This document shows, in pieces, positions 52,633 to 60,574 of a stretch of DNA of 64,000 nt (the first letter of the stretch is position 1; every line of letters begins with the position of its first letter). The notes under the pieces were generated by a model that searched no databases, was not told the DNA's origin, and saw only the letters and a list, made by a program, of their open reading frames with translations. The translations under genes and the position numbers were made by a program. This stretch comes from Mailhella massiliensis (lineage in GTDB: Bacteria > Desulfobacterota > Desulfovibrionia > Desulfovibrionales > Desulfovibrionaceae). The DNA lies in NCBI RefSeq assembly GCF_900155525.1, contig NZ_LT706951.1:256129-320128 (forward strand). Direction: 5' to 3'.

Positions 52633-53172
52633 ATGGAACTGAGAGGAACGACCATTCTGGCCGTACGCAATGAACACGGCGTTGCCATCGGCGGCGACGG
52701 GCAGGTGACCATGGGGCAGACCATGGTGATGAAGCATACGGCCCGCAAGGTTCGCCGTCTGTACAGGGGGCAGGTGCTGGCGGGTTTCGCCGGGGCCACG
52801 GCCGACGCCTTCACGCTTTTTGAACGCTTCGAGGCCAAACTTGAGGAATCGGGCGGCAACCTTCTGCGCGCCGCCGTGGAAATGGCCAAGGACTGGAGGC
52901 AGGATAAATTTCTGCGCAAGCTGGAAGCGCTGCTGCTGGTGGCCGATGCCGACCGCACGCTTATTCTTACCGGTACGGGCGATGTCATAGAACCCGACGA
53001 CGGCGTGGCCGCCATTGGTTCCGGCGGAGCCTACGCTCTTTCCGCCGCCCGGGCGCTGCTGCGCCACACGCAGATGACGCCTTCGCAGATCGTGAAGGAA
53101 TCCATGGCCATTGCTGCCGATATCTGCGTGTTCACCAATACGCACCTTACCATGGAAACCATTGAGAAGTAG
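52633..53172 (+). CDS. hslV: ATP-dependent protease subunit HslV
   Basis: HslV is the proteasome-like peptidase of the HslUV complex. The 179 residues read [20 protein letters not shown], then [25 protein letters not shown] and [16 protein letters not shown], all conserved. In E. coli the catalytic Thr is residue 1 after Met; here a five-residue propeptide MELRG precedes Thr6, as in several deltaproteobacteria. No hslU is adjacent: a strong terminator follows within 20 bases. ATG has a GGAGATG site before it. Confidence 0.95.
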   Translation: MELRGTTILAVRNEHGVAIGGDGQVTMGQTMVMKHTARKVRRLYRGQVLAGFAGATADAFTLFERFEAKLEESGGNLLRAAVEMAKDWRQDKFLRKLEALLLVADADRTLILTGTGDVIEPDDGVAAIGSGGAYALSAARALLRHTQMTPSQIVKESMAIAADICVFTNTHLTMETIEK

Positions 53173-53188
53173 TCCCGTGAGGGAGGAA

Positions 53189-53222
53189 AAAGGCGGCTTC
53201 TTTCGGGGAGCCGCCTTTTTTC
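53189..53222 (+). terminator. Terminator of hslV
   Basis: AGGCGGCT (53191-53198) and AGCCGCCT (53209-53216) with a ten-base loop, followed by TTTTTT to about 53221. Confidence 0.87.
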
Positions 53223-53504
53223 GTACCCGGTCTTTTCCGCAACGATGCGGGAACGTGTCTCCGGGGCGGGCAGAGGCAGGGCCGGCTGCGTACATGAGGG
53301 ACCGGTCTGACTTCTGTACGGAGGAAGGAAAGCGCCGTGCGGCAGACGTTTCCGTCGCTTCCTGGGGGGCAGGCACGGAAAGATGTTTCGTCTTGAAGGC
53401 GGGGCGCAGGCCGAGCTGTGCCCGGATGTTCCGCGCGTCCGCTCTCTGCCCGGGAGGCGGGCGTCAAGGGCGTCGGGAGAGCAAGGGCCTTTCCCAACGG
53501 TTCG
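53223..53504. other. Intergenic region between hslV and the DUF1848 gene
   Basis: With the hslV terminator, a 332-base gap between convergent genes. No additional gene or strong hairpin was recognised. Confidence 0.35.
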
Positions 53505-54479
53505 TTATAACAGGGCTTCCCGTGTCTCGGGCATGAACAGGCACCGGGCCATGTTTTTCCGCACCAGACGTTCCGAACGGTCGGCATAGCAGTAGGCGCA
53601 AAGATGCGGACAGGTATCGTAGGCTCCTATATCCTTGCTGGGGAAGCAGCCGCAGGCTTTGCGCTGGCCTTTGTCTCTGGGAGCCTTTTCCTGGGGAAGC
53701 AGGGAGAGCGGAGATGGTTTCGGATGCAGCGCCTGCTGCAGCGCTTCGTTGTCGGGGCAGAGCCGGGACAGGAGGAAGGCGTCGACACAGGCGTTTTTGC
53801 GTATGCCGAAGTTGTGAAGGTCCGTGTTTTCGGCGCAGGCGGCAAGGGTGAGCGGATGCGGCCAGGAGCGGTTCATCGACGCCATGCCCTGCGCGAGACG
53901 GCATATTTCCTCTTCCGAAGGGGCGCGGAATCCGGGATGAAGCGCGTGCAGGTTTCTTGCCGTCTTACGGTACATATCCACAAAGCTGAAGACCAGTTTT
54001 TCCGTAAACGGCGAGAGGGTGCGGCCCATGCGGTCCACGCGGTCCAGAATTTCCGCTTCGTGGAGTCCTCCTCCCAGAATGATGGGGTCGAATCGCCAGA
54101 TGACGCGGTGAGGCCCGAGTCTGTCGGCCAGACGTTTAAAGGTGTCGAGGCGGACGCGCATCGGGGGAAGATGCGGCTCCAGACCTTCTTTTTCGTAATC
54201 GTTGAGCGTGAACTGGAAGTAAAAGGCAAAGCCTGCGGAGCGTATGGCGTCGAGGTTTTCCAGAAAAGGGGCCGGATTTTTGCTCCAGAAGACGAAAGCA
54301 CATGTTTTTTCAAAGGAAATGAGACTTTCCTGACCGGGATTGAAGGGATTTTTCCGGCGGCAGAAACCGGCGTTCAGCCGCCCCATGAACCATGCGCCGT
54401 GGAAGGCGGGAATATCCGTGGCGCGGCTTGCGGAAATGACGAGAGGTGTTTCCGCTCCGGGAATGTGCGCTCTGGCCAT
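53505..54479 (-). CDS. DUF1848 protein with C-terminal cysteine cluster
   Basis: A 324-residue DUF1848 protein starting MARAHIPGAETPLVISASRA. The family pattern is present: ISASRATDIPAFHGAWFMGR, FVFWSKNPAPFLENLD, FYFQFTLNDYEKEGLEP, WRFDPIILG and near the end KDIGAYDTCPHLCAYCYA. The CxxxCxxC at the C terminus is like that of radical-SAM enzymes and spore-photoproduct-lyase-type folds, so an Fe-S cluster is likely. The reaction is unknown. The ATG at 54479 follows AGGAG; the longer frame is not supported. Confidence 0.87.
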   Translation of the reverse strand: MARAHIPGAETPLVISASRATDIPAFHGAWFMGRLNAGFCRRKNPFNPGQESLISFEKTCAFVFWSKNPAPFLENLDAIRSAGFAFYFQFTLNDYEKEGLEPHLPPMRVRLDTFKRLADRLGPHRVIWRFDPIILGGGLHEAEILDRVDRMGRTLSPFTEKLVFSFVDMYRKTARNLHALHPGFRAPSEEEICRLAQGMASMNRSWPHPLTLAACAENTDLHNFGIRKNACVDAFLLSRLCPDNEALQQALHPKPSPLSLLPQEKAPRDKGQRKACGCFPSKDIGAYDTCPHLCAYCYADRSERLVRKNMARCLFMPETREALL

Positions 54480-54788
54480 GCGGTCTCCTGTCGTGAGTGG
54501 CATACGATGAGCCGAAATGTTTGGGGCCCCTTTCCCGCCGCAGATACAGGAGCGTGCCGTACACGGCTCACAGGCGCGGCCTTGCCTGCCGAAAGCATAC
54601 GCCGTTTTTTCTCTGGAGTATATGCGTTGCAGGCATACGTCGTTTTTTTTGTCCGATGCGGAAGAATCGGGCAAGAATTTGCGAGAAGCGTATCTTCATG
54701 AATACGGGCAGGCGCGCGTATTCTTCCTTCAGATCGGGTTCCGTGTGCAGGAGTGTGTCGGCGCGGACCCGGCGTAAGGAGAAATGCC
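54480..54788. other. Divergent promoter region with a direct repeat
   Basis: 309 bases between divergent genes. A near-identical direct repeat, GCATACGCCGTTTTTT at 54595-54610 and GCATACGTCGTTTTTT at 54633-54648, lies 38 bases apart in the middle and may be a regulatory site. No promoter could be assigned. Confidence 0.4.
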
Positions 54789-55472
54789 ATGAAAAAAACG
54801 GGGAGACTCGTGCTCGATGGCGTGATGGCGGCGGTCTTTCTTCTGCTCATGGCCGGTCGTGAAACGGGAAACGTCGTGCACGAATGGCTGGGGCTGGGGC
54901 TTGCGTGTCTGGCCGCGCGGCATGTGCGGCTGAACCGGCACTGGTTTTCGGCGGTTCCGGGCGGGCGGTATTCCTTGTCCCGTGCGCTGCGGCTCGTTCT
55001 CAACGCTTCTCTCTGTCTGGCTTTTGCCGGTGCGCTGGTGAGCGCCGTCCCTGTTTCCCGGACGGTGTTTTCCTTTCTCGGGCTGGAGGGCGGCCTTTTT
55101 TCACGAACGCTGCATGTGTTTTCCGCGCACTGGGCCTTTTTTCTTGCGGCGTTTCATGCCGGGCTGTACGGCCGCCGCGTGCCTCTTCCCCCATGGCGGG
55201 GCGGGGGAGCCGCTCTGCGCGCATTGTTCTTTTTTGTCTGTGCGGCTGCGGCGCTGTTCGGCGCCTGTGCCTTCCCCCGTCGGGATATGGCATATGTGCT
55301 GACCATGCAGAGCACTTTTCTGGCCTGGGGCGGGCAGGATGGAACGGCATCTTTGTTGCTGGACTACGGGGCCATGTTCTTCCTTCTGTTCTGGGCGGCC
55401 CGGATATGCGCCCGTCCGGGGAGAGAAAAGGCGAAGGCCCCCGACGGAGCGACACGCTGCATTCCCGGTTGA
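54789..55472 (+). CDS. DUF4405-like integral membrane protein
   Basis: A 227-residue inner-membrane protein with about four to five hydrophobic helices and conserved-looking histidines (VVHEWLGLG, HVRLNRHWF, FSAHWAFFLAAFHAG). This is the layout of the DUF4405/cytochrome-b-like group that places histidines inside the helices and may bind heme. A good AAGGAG precedes ATG 54789. The cyclophilin-like gene is 45 bases downstream, so they are likely co-transcribed. Heme binding is inferred. Confidence 0.78.
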   Translation: MKKTGRLVLDGVMAAVFLLLMAGRETGNVVHEWLGLGLACLAARHVRLNRHWFSAVPGGRYSLSRALRLVLNASLCLAFAGALVSAVPVSRTVFSFLGLEGGLFSRTLHVFSAHWAFFLAAFHAGLYGRRVPLPPWRGGGAALRALFFFVCAAAALFGACAFPRRDMAYVLTMQSTFLAWGGQDGTASLLLDYGAMFFLLFWAARICARPGREKAKAPDGATRCIPG

Positions 55473-55517
55473 CGGGAAAGAAAAAGCGCGGCCGTTCAGC
55501 CGCGCAGGGAGGATGCG

Positions 55518-55952
55518 ATGAAAAAAGGAATACTGATATTGTCCGTGGCCATGCTCATGGGATGCTGCGGTCATGCCGTGGCAGGAGAAGAGACCGGGCA
55601 GAGGGTACGCCTGAGCTTCGGGGAACATGAGGCGGTGGTTTTGCTGGACAATCATCCCGCAGGCCGTCGATTCGTGGAGATGCTTCCTCTGACCGTGACG
55701 TTCGAGGATTTCAACGGCACGGAAAAAATCGCCTATCTGCCGGAAAAGCTGGATACGCGGCAGTCACCGGCAAGCTGCGATCCTGAGGAGGGAAGCTTCA
55801 CCTACTATGCGCCGTGGGGCAACCTTGCGGTGTTCTACCGCGATTTCCGGCACTCCAGCGGGCTTGTGCCCCTGGGGCGCGTGGAATCGGGCATGGAATA
55901 TCTTTCCGCCGTGGAAGACGGCGCTGTCGTCCGCATGGAAAAAATGGAATAG
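55518..55952 (+). CDS. Cyclophilin-like fold exported protein
   Basis: A 144-residue secreted protein. A signal sequence MKKGILILSVAMLMGCCGHA precedes a domain with the cyclophilin-like pattern: RVRLSFGEHEAVVLLDNHPA, FVEMLPLTVTFEDFNGTEKI, APWGNLAVFYRDFRHSSGLV and PLGRVESGMEYL. The LMGC motif could also be a lipobox, making it a lipoprotein. It lacks the catalytic residues of true PPIases in what I can see. It lies 45 bases after the DUF4405-like gene with its own GGAGG site. Confidence 0.83.
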   Translation: MKKGILILSVAMLMGCCGHAVAGEETGQRVRLSFGEHEAVVLLDNHPAGRRFVEMLPLTVTFEDFNGTEKIAYLPEKLDTRQSPASCDPEEGSFTYYAPWGNLAVFYRDFRHSSGLVPLGRVESGMEYLSAVEDGAVVRMEKME

Positions 55953-55954
55953 CT

Positions 55955-56635
55955 TCAGCGCCGCATGAGCGTTCTGAGTTCCTCCACCGAGCCGGCAAGC
56001 CAGGAGGCCCCGGCTTCGGTGAGTTCTTCACGGCTTCCGAAACCGTACAGTACCCCGAGCGTGGGGATGCCGTGCCGCCCCGCGCCGAGCACGTCGAACT
56101 TGCGGTCGCCTATCATGAGGCAGCCCCCGGTATGGCTGAGGCCGAGTCTTTCCATGGCATACTCGATGACGAGATGCTTTTCCACGCGCTTTTCTTCCAC
56201 GTCGCCCCCGGCCATGAGCAGAAAGGCTCCGTTCATGTCGAAGCGCTCCAGAATACGCACGGCGAAGACTTCCGGCTTGGAAGTGGCGAGTATGAGCCTG
56301 CGCCCTTCGTCCCGCCAGGAATGAAGCAGATCCCTCATTCCCGGGTAGGGCACGTTTTCATACATGCCCTGCTGCCCGTAGTATTCCTGAAAGTACTCGA
56401 TGGCCTTGTAGGCCGTGTCGAGGTCGAAACCGTAGTGGCGCATGAAGGAATCATAGAGAGGCGGCCCGATGAAGGGATAGAGCCTGCGCGGATCCTTCTC
56501 ATGAATGCCGAAGCGCTCCAGCGCGTACATGACGCCCCGGGTAATGCCTTCCGAAGGGTCGGTCAGCGTGCCGTCGAGGTCGAGAAAAACATATTCGGCC
56601 TGAGAAGGAGAGGACAGGGACGGAGAAAGCGTCAT
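55955..56635 (-). CDS. HAD-family phosphatase (phosphoglycolate phosphatase-like)
   Basis: A 226-residue HAD hydrolase with DLDGTLTDPSEG at residues 19-30, LILATSKPEVF for the second motif, and GDRKFDVLGAGRHGIPTLGV for the third and fourth. The cap is of the phosphoglycolate phosphatase type. It converges on the cyclophilin-like gene: the two stops are two bases apart. The ATG at 56635 follows AGGTG. Substrate is not decidable; 5'-nucleotidase and pyrophosphatase activities are alternatives. Confidence 0.9.
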   Translation of the reverse strand: MTLSPSLSSPSQAEYVFLDLDGTLTDPSEGITRGVMYALERFGIHEKDPRRLYPFIGPPLYDSFMRHYGFDLDTAYKAIEYFQEYYGQQGMYENVPYPGMRDLLHSWRDEGRRLILATSKPEVFAVRILERFDMNGAFLLMAGGDVEEKRVEKHLVIEYAMERLGLSHTGGCLMIGDRKFDVLGAGRHGIPTLGVLYGFGSREELTEAGASWLAGSVEELRTLMRR

Positions 56636-56759
56636 GGAACACCTGAAGGAGAAAAGTGGGCGCAGGGGCGCAGGGAGAAAGAATCTCCCGGCAGAGACTG
56701 CGCTGCCGGAAGAACATCCGGGAAGAGAGGCGAAAGAACCGCCTGAGGGATGAGGTCGG

Positions 56760-57173
56760 TCAGGAAGCCAGCCAGGCGACAAGGCTCCAGCAGCAGAACC
56801 AGGAAACGATCTGGAGAATCAGGGGATTGATGGAACGGCCCATCATCATGAGCTGTATGTTGACGGCAAAGGTGATGACGCGCGCGATACCCGCGAAGAC
56901 CAGAAAGCCTATGCAGGCCAGGAGGCCGAACTTCAGCCCCATGGCAAAGGCCAGGGCAAGGGTGATGATGCCCATCTGACAGGAGGGCAGAATCTGACTG
57001 GAGTGGGACTGCATGAAGACCACGCGCTGGTGGAAATTGCCGCGCTGTTCCCGGCCGGGGCCGTCCATGAGTTCCGCATCCACGATTTCACGGGTACGGA
57101 TGACGGGCTGACCGCAGCTGGGGCAGGAGGTGCTGTCGTCGGGAATGGCGGCGTGGCAGTTGGGGCAAAGCAT
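56760..57173 (-). CDS. Small zinc-ribbon membrane protein
   Basis: A 137-residue protein: an N-terminal zinc ribbon (CPNCHAAIPDDSTSCPSCGQ) followed by a soluble linker and two hydrophobic helices (about 70-100 and 110-135). Such zinc-ribbon plus two-helix proteins are common and uncharacterised. GAGAGGG precedes the start MLCPNCHAA; the longer frame upstream is poor. It lies 124 bases before the HAD gene on the same strand and after the DapF-like gene. Confidence 0.8.
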   Translation of the reverse strand: MLCPNCHAAIPDDSTSCPSCGQPVIRTREIVDAELMDGPGREQRGNFHQRVVFMQSHSSQILPSCQMGIITLALAFAMGLKFGLLACIGFLVFAGIARVITFAVNIQLMMMGRSINPLILQIVSWFCCWSLVAWLAS

Positions 57174-57263
57174 GGGGAAAACCCTCTCAGGATGGCTTTG
57201 TGAACAGGATGGTTTAACTCTAATCATCCTGTGCCGCTTGGCAAGGGAAAAGAGTTCCCTTCG

Positions 57264-58109
57264 TCAGGGAAGTGCGGGCACGGGAGGAAGCAGACCGGTG
57301 AGATCGGTTTCCCCGTGCGCGGTCATGCGTACCGGGCCGCCCACCCAGACATCCCATCCTTCGTGGCCTTGTTCCATGCGTACGGTAAGGGTACAGCCGC
57401 TGGGCTGACGAATGGCGCAGCGCGTGAGGCCGAACGCGTGGTGCAGGTTCAGGGCGCAGGCCAGCGTACCCGAGCCGCAGGCGCTTTCACGGCAGAGGGT
57501 GGCGGTATCGCGTACCCATACCACGGGGCGGAGATCGGCTCCTGCGGGATCATCGTTCAGGGGCGAAACCCACAGATGCCCCACGGCCTCCTCGTGGGAA
57601 ACGCCGCACGCCTCGCGCTGCCGGCGGCAGAAGAGGGGCAGCTCCTGTTCCGGGGGAAAGGGGCCTTCCTGTACGATGTGGGCTATGCCGGGCACCCGGA
57701 TGAGGCGCAGACCTCCGGGAAAAAACTCCGGCTCGGGCAGGGAGGAAAAGTGCAGGCAGGCTTCGGCAAAGGGCAGGGAGTTTTCCCCGAAGAGCACGCG
57801 CACGGCCACGTCGCCCGGTACGCCGGAAACTTCCACCTTGCCTTCGCATACGTCGCCTTTCCGGGAAAGAAGGTTTTGCACGGCAAGCAGCACGGCGAAG
57901 GAACGTGTGGCATTGAGGCAGAACTCTCCGCCCATCATGTCCAGCCGGGGCTTTTCCGAAAGGCGTACATAGCCCACCTGTTCCGCTCCGATATGCTGCC
58001 CGTCCATGACCGCGCCCGCCGCCGGAACGCGAAGCGGCTGCGGGAAGTCTTCGGCCCGCAGAAGTATGGTGGGGTTTCCGCCCGGAGTCATTTTCCAGAA
58101 TTCGTACAT
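57264..58109 (-). CDS. DapF-fold amino acid epimerase/racemase
   Basis: A 281-residue protein with the two-cysteine diaminopimelate epimerase fold. The catalytic pair is Cys64 (MMGGEFCLNATRSF) and Cys211 (SACGSGTLACAL). Standard DapF has MCGNGxRC and CGTGACA at these sites and opens MKFTKMHGAGNDF; here the opening is MYEFWKMTPGGNPTIL. These changes resemble DapF-like racemases of other amino acids such as the histidine racemase CntK. The ATG at 58109 follows AAGGA. It lies 256 bases after the HesB-like genes on the same strand. True DapF activity is possible but not certain. Confidence 0.8.
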   Translation of the reverse strand: MYEFWKMTPGGNPTILLRAEDFPQPLRVPAAGAVMDGQHIGAEQVGYVRLSEKPRLDMMGGEFCLNATRSFAVLLAVQNLLSRKGDVCEGKVEVSGVPGDVAVRVLFGENSLPFAEACLHFSSLPEPEFFPGGLRLIRVPGIAHIVQEGPFPPEQELPLFCRRQREACGVSHEEAVGHLWVSPLNDDPAGADLRPVVWVRDTATLCRESACGSGTLACALNLHHAFGLTRCAIRQPSGCTLTVRMEQGHEGWDVWVGGPVRMTAHGETDLTGLLPPVPALP

Positions 58110-58227
58110 ACCTGTTCCTTGAAGCGGCCTTTCCGCCGGAACGTCACCGGCATGGAAAGCATCGTCTTTCGCCGTATCCGCATTCCCTGCGGCGCAGGTT
58201 CCGGGTGGGGCGCTTTTGTGCGGAGAA

Positions 58228-58248
58228 CCTCGGCACGGGGTGCCGAGG
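58228..58248 (-). terminator. Hairpin between HesB-like and DapF-like genes
   Basis: CCTCGGCA (58228-58235) pairs with TGCCGAGG (58241-58248) around five bases; on the minus strand TTCTC follows. A weak terminator or processing site. Confidence 0.45.
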
Positions 58249-58365
58249 GAAAAGGGAAAGGCCGCCATGCTTGCGCACGGCGGCCCGTCATGCGGGATCT
58301 TCCCCCGCGGAAGGTGACGCGCAGCCGCTTACGGTTTTACCGGAAGAGCGGCTCCGCCTGCGGCA

Positions 58366-58701
58366 TCAGTGGTGGCAACCGCCGCCGCAGGTGCCGGTGC
58401 CGCAGCTGGAGCAGCCGCAGCCGCCCATGCTGGGCAGGGGGATTTCAGGGGTGACGAGGAAGCCCATGGGGCTGGCATCGACCGTGGCTCCGCCTATGGT
58501 AGCCCACAGTTCCTTGGTCGCGCAGAAGGTATAACCATCCTGCTCGGTGACGAAATCCTGTTCGTTGGGTTCGTCGAGAGCAAGGCCGATACGGGGACCG
58601 CTGCACCCGCCGGGAGCGAGGTACAGACGGATGGCGGATTTTTCCTTGTCGGCGAAAAAGGCGTCGAGTTCGGTGCGGGCGCTTTCGGTGAGAGTAAACA
58701 C
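58366..58701 (-). CDS. HesB/IscA-like protein, cysteine form
   Basis: A 111-residue HesB/IscA-like protein, cytoplasmic. The motif LAPGGCSGPRIGLALDEP has Cys exactly where the neighbouring paralogue has a UGA codon. Later FCATKELWATIGGATVDASP and a Cys-rich tail (GGCGCSSCGTGTCGGGCHH) may hold iron or a cluster. I chose GTG 58701, preceded by GGAG six bases upstream and matching the N terminus of the paralogue; ATG 58728 would add nine residues and has a poorer site. The Sec gene ends 67 bases upstream. Confidence 0.88.
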   Translation of the reverse strand: MFTLTESARTELDAFFADKEKSAIRLYLAPGGCSGPRIGLALDEPNEQDFVTEQDGYTFCATKELWATIGGATVDASPMGFLVTPEIPLPSMGGCGCSSCGTGTCGGGCHH

Positions 58702-58768
58702 AGTGTGCTCCGTTGAGTAAAAGGTCATATGGGGATCACTCCCCAGAAAACCTTGGAAGCTTACGGTA

Positions 58769-59086
58769 TCAGTGGCTTCCGCAGCTGCTTCCGCAGGAAC
58801 CGCAGCTGCTCCCGCCCTGAAGCGGGATTTCCGGGTCGACGATGAAGCCCATATAGCTCACGTCGATTTTTACGCCGCCGATGCGTTCCAGCAGCGAAGA
58901 TTCCAAACAGAAGGTGAAACCGTTGACTTCAAAGGCCTTGTCGTTGTCGGTAGGCTCATCCAGAGCCAGGGCGAGACGGGGGCCGCTTCAACCGCCGGGG
59001 GCCAGATAGACGCGGATGCCGGCTTTGGGCTTGTCGGCGAAAAAGGCCTCAAGTTCCTGCCGGGCAGCATCGGAAAGATGAATCAT
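58769..59086 (-). CDS. HesB/IscA-like selenoprotein (in-frame UGA as Sec33)
   Basis: A 105-residue HesB-like protein whose frame is interrupted by one TGA (58990-58988, minus strand). Reading it as selenocysteine gives LAPGG-U-SGPRLALALDEP, matching the Cys paralogue just downstream. The remaining frame continues without stops to FTFCLESSLLERIGG, DVSYMGFIVDPEIPL and a Cys-rich tail to a second TGA at 58771-58769. GGAG precedes ATG 59086. A SECIS-like hairpin lies in the coding region just after the UGA. HesB-like selenoproteins are a known family. Selenium genes (selA, selB, selC) must lie elsewhere. Confidence 0.88.
58953..58967 (-). promoter_or_regulatory. Candidate bacterial SECIS element
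   Basis: GGCTC (58967-58963) pairs with GAGCC (58957-58953) around TGGAT, the loop beginning 25 bases after the UGA codon. Bacterial SECIS hairpins have their loop about 16-37 bases beyond the UGA with a G near its start, which this has. An outer GTC/GAC pairing may extend it. Confidence 0.55.
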
Positions 59087-59217
59087 GTATATCTCCAAAA
59101 GAAATGGGTTTGGGTAAAAATAGGAACGGTTCTTGTCTTTGTCAATGGAAGGAAGGCGCTTTTCCTCTTTTTTGTGCCTGAGCCTTCCGCTTTGTACAAA
59201 GACCGGCCCGCTTTTGT

Positions 59218-60408
59218 TTACGAAAGGGCGGCGCGAAGGCGCCCGAACCCTTCCTCCAGATCGGCCTTCAGGTCTTCCACGTCTTCCAGACCTATGGCGT
59301 AGCGCACGAGGGTGCAGTTGTCGTCGTTCCACACCGGGGCAATGCGGTTCAGCGCGGTGCGTTCGGGGTGACAGTGTTCCACGAGGCTGTCGTATCCGCC
59401 CCAGCTTGCGCCGATGCTGAACAGCTTGTAGCCGTTGAGCATGGCCGCCACCGCCTTTCTTTCCATTTTGGGCAGCACGATGGAAAAGAGCGAGCCGCCC
59501 CCCGTGAAGTCGCGTGCCCAGAGGGCATGGCCGGGATGGCTTTCCAGCGGAGGATAGAGCACCTGAAGCACTTCGGGCCGCGTTTCCAGCCAGCGGGCCA
59601 GTTCCAGAGCCTGGGCGAACTGCCGTTCCATGCGTACCTTCATGGTACGCAGGCCGCGCAGGGCGAGGTAGCAGTCGTCGGGAGAGGCTATTTCCCCCAT
59701 CTGCACGCAGAAGGCGCGCATACGGAGGTACAGTTCTCTGGTGCGGGCCGTGATGATGCCCATGACGAGGTCGGAGTGTCCGGCGATGAATTTTGTGGCC
59801 GCTTCCACGCAGATGTCCACGCCCGCGAGCAGCGGCTTGAAGTAGAGGGGGCCTGCCCAGGTGTTGTCCATGATGACCACGGCTCCGTGGGCGTGCGCGG
59901 CCTGGACTATGGCCGGAATGTCCTGCATTTCAAAGGTGAGGGAACCCGGCGCTTCCGTATATACGACGCGGGTGTTCGCCTTGATGAGCACGTCTATGCC
60001 TGCGCCGATGGTCGGGTCGTAATAGGTGGTTTCCACCCCGAAGCGGCGCAGTATGCTTTCGCAGAACATGCGCTGCGGACCGTAGACGCTGTCGGGCATG
60101 AGCACATGGTCGCCCGCGCCCACAAAGGCAAGGAGCGACTGCGTGCACGCGGCAAGGCCGGAGCTTGTCACCATGGAGCCTGCGCCCTGTTCCAGGCGGT
60201 TTACGGCGTCGCACAGGGCGAAGGCGTTTTCCGTGCCCAGAGCGCCGTAACAGACGTTGCGGAACTTGGCGTCGCCCGCCTCATTGGCGTCGAATTCCTC
60301 CAGCGTGGGGGAAACGATGGTGGATGCGCGGTGCACCGGCATGTTGACGGGGCCGCCGACGCGCAGAGGCGCGCGCCCGGCGTGCGTGAGTATGGTGGAA
60401 TCCTTCAT
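59218..60408 (-). CDS. metC: Cystathionine beta-lyase-like PLP enzyme
   Basis: A 396-residue Cys/Met-metabolism PLP enzyme. Signatures are VTSSGLAACTQSLLAFVGAGD, DSVYGPQRMFCESIL, IMDNTWAGPLYFKPL and the PLP lysine segment ATKFIAGHSDLVMG, with a C-terminal SIGASWGGYDSLVEH pattern typical of cystathionine beta-lyase (MetC). It cleaves cystathionine to homocysteine, or cysteine to sulfide. The ATG at 60408 follows GAGGAA. It is far from metA/metY. Since O-acetylhomoserine sulfhydrylation is available, it may serve as a cysteine desulfhydrase. Confidence 0.88.
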   Translation of the reverse strand: MKDSTILTHAGRAPLRVGGPVNMPVHRASTIVSPTLEEFDANEAGDAKFRNVCYGALGTENAFALCDAVNRLEQGAGSMVTSSGLAACTQSLLAFVGAGDHVLMPDSVYGPQRMFCESILRRFGVETTYYDPTIGAGIDVLIKANTRVVYTEAPGSLTFEMQDIPAIVQAAHAHGAVVIMDNTWAGPLYFKPLLAGVDICVEAATKFIAGHSDLVMGIITARTRELYLRMRAFCVQMGEIASPDDCYLALRGLRTMKVRMERQFAQALELARWLETRPEVLQVLYPPLESHPGHALWARDFTGGGSLFSIVLPKMERKAVAAMLNGYKLFSIGASWGGYDSLVEHCHPERTALNRIAPVWNDDNCTLVRYAIGLEDVEDLKADLEEGFGRLRAALS

Positions 60409-60574
60409 GATGCATTCCTCGGGGAATATCCCTTCCGGGCGGAGCGTACCGCCCGGAAGCTTTCGGCTTTGCGTGGAAAAGGTTGCCGGAATTCTGCGCC
60501 GGAGCGTTGCGGAGCGCGGTGTCTGCACGACGGAAAGCCGTGCTCCGGCTCCCGGCGGGAGGTGAGGCGTCTGT

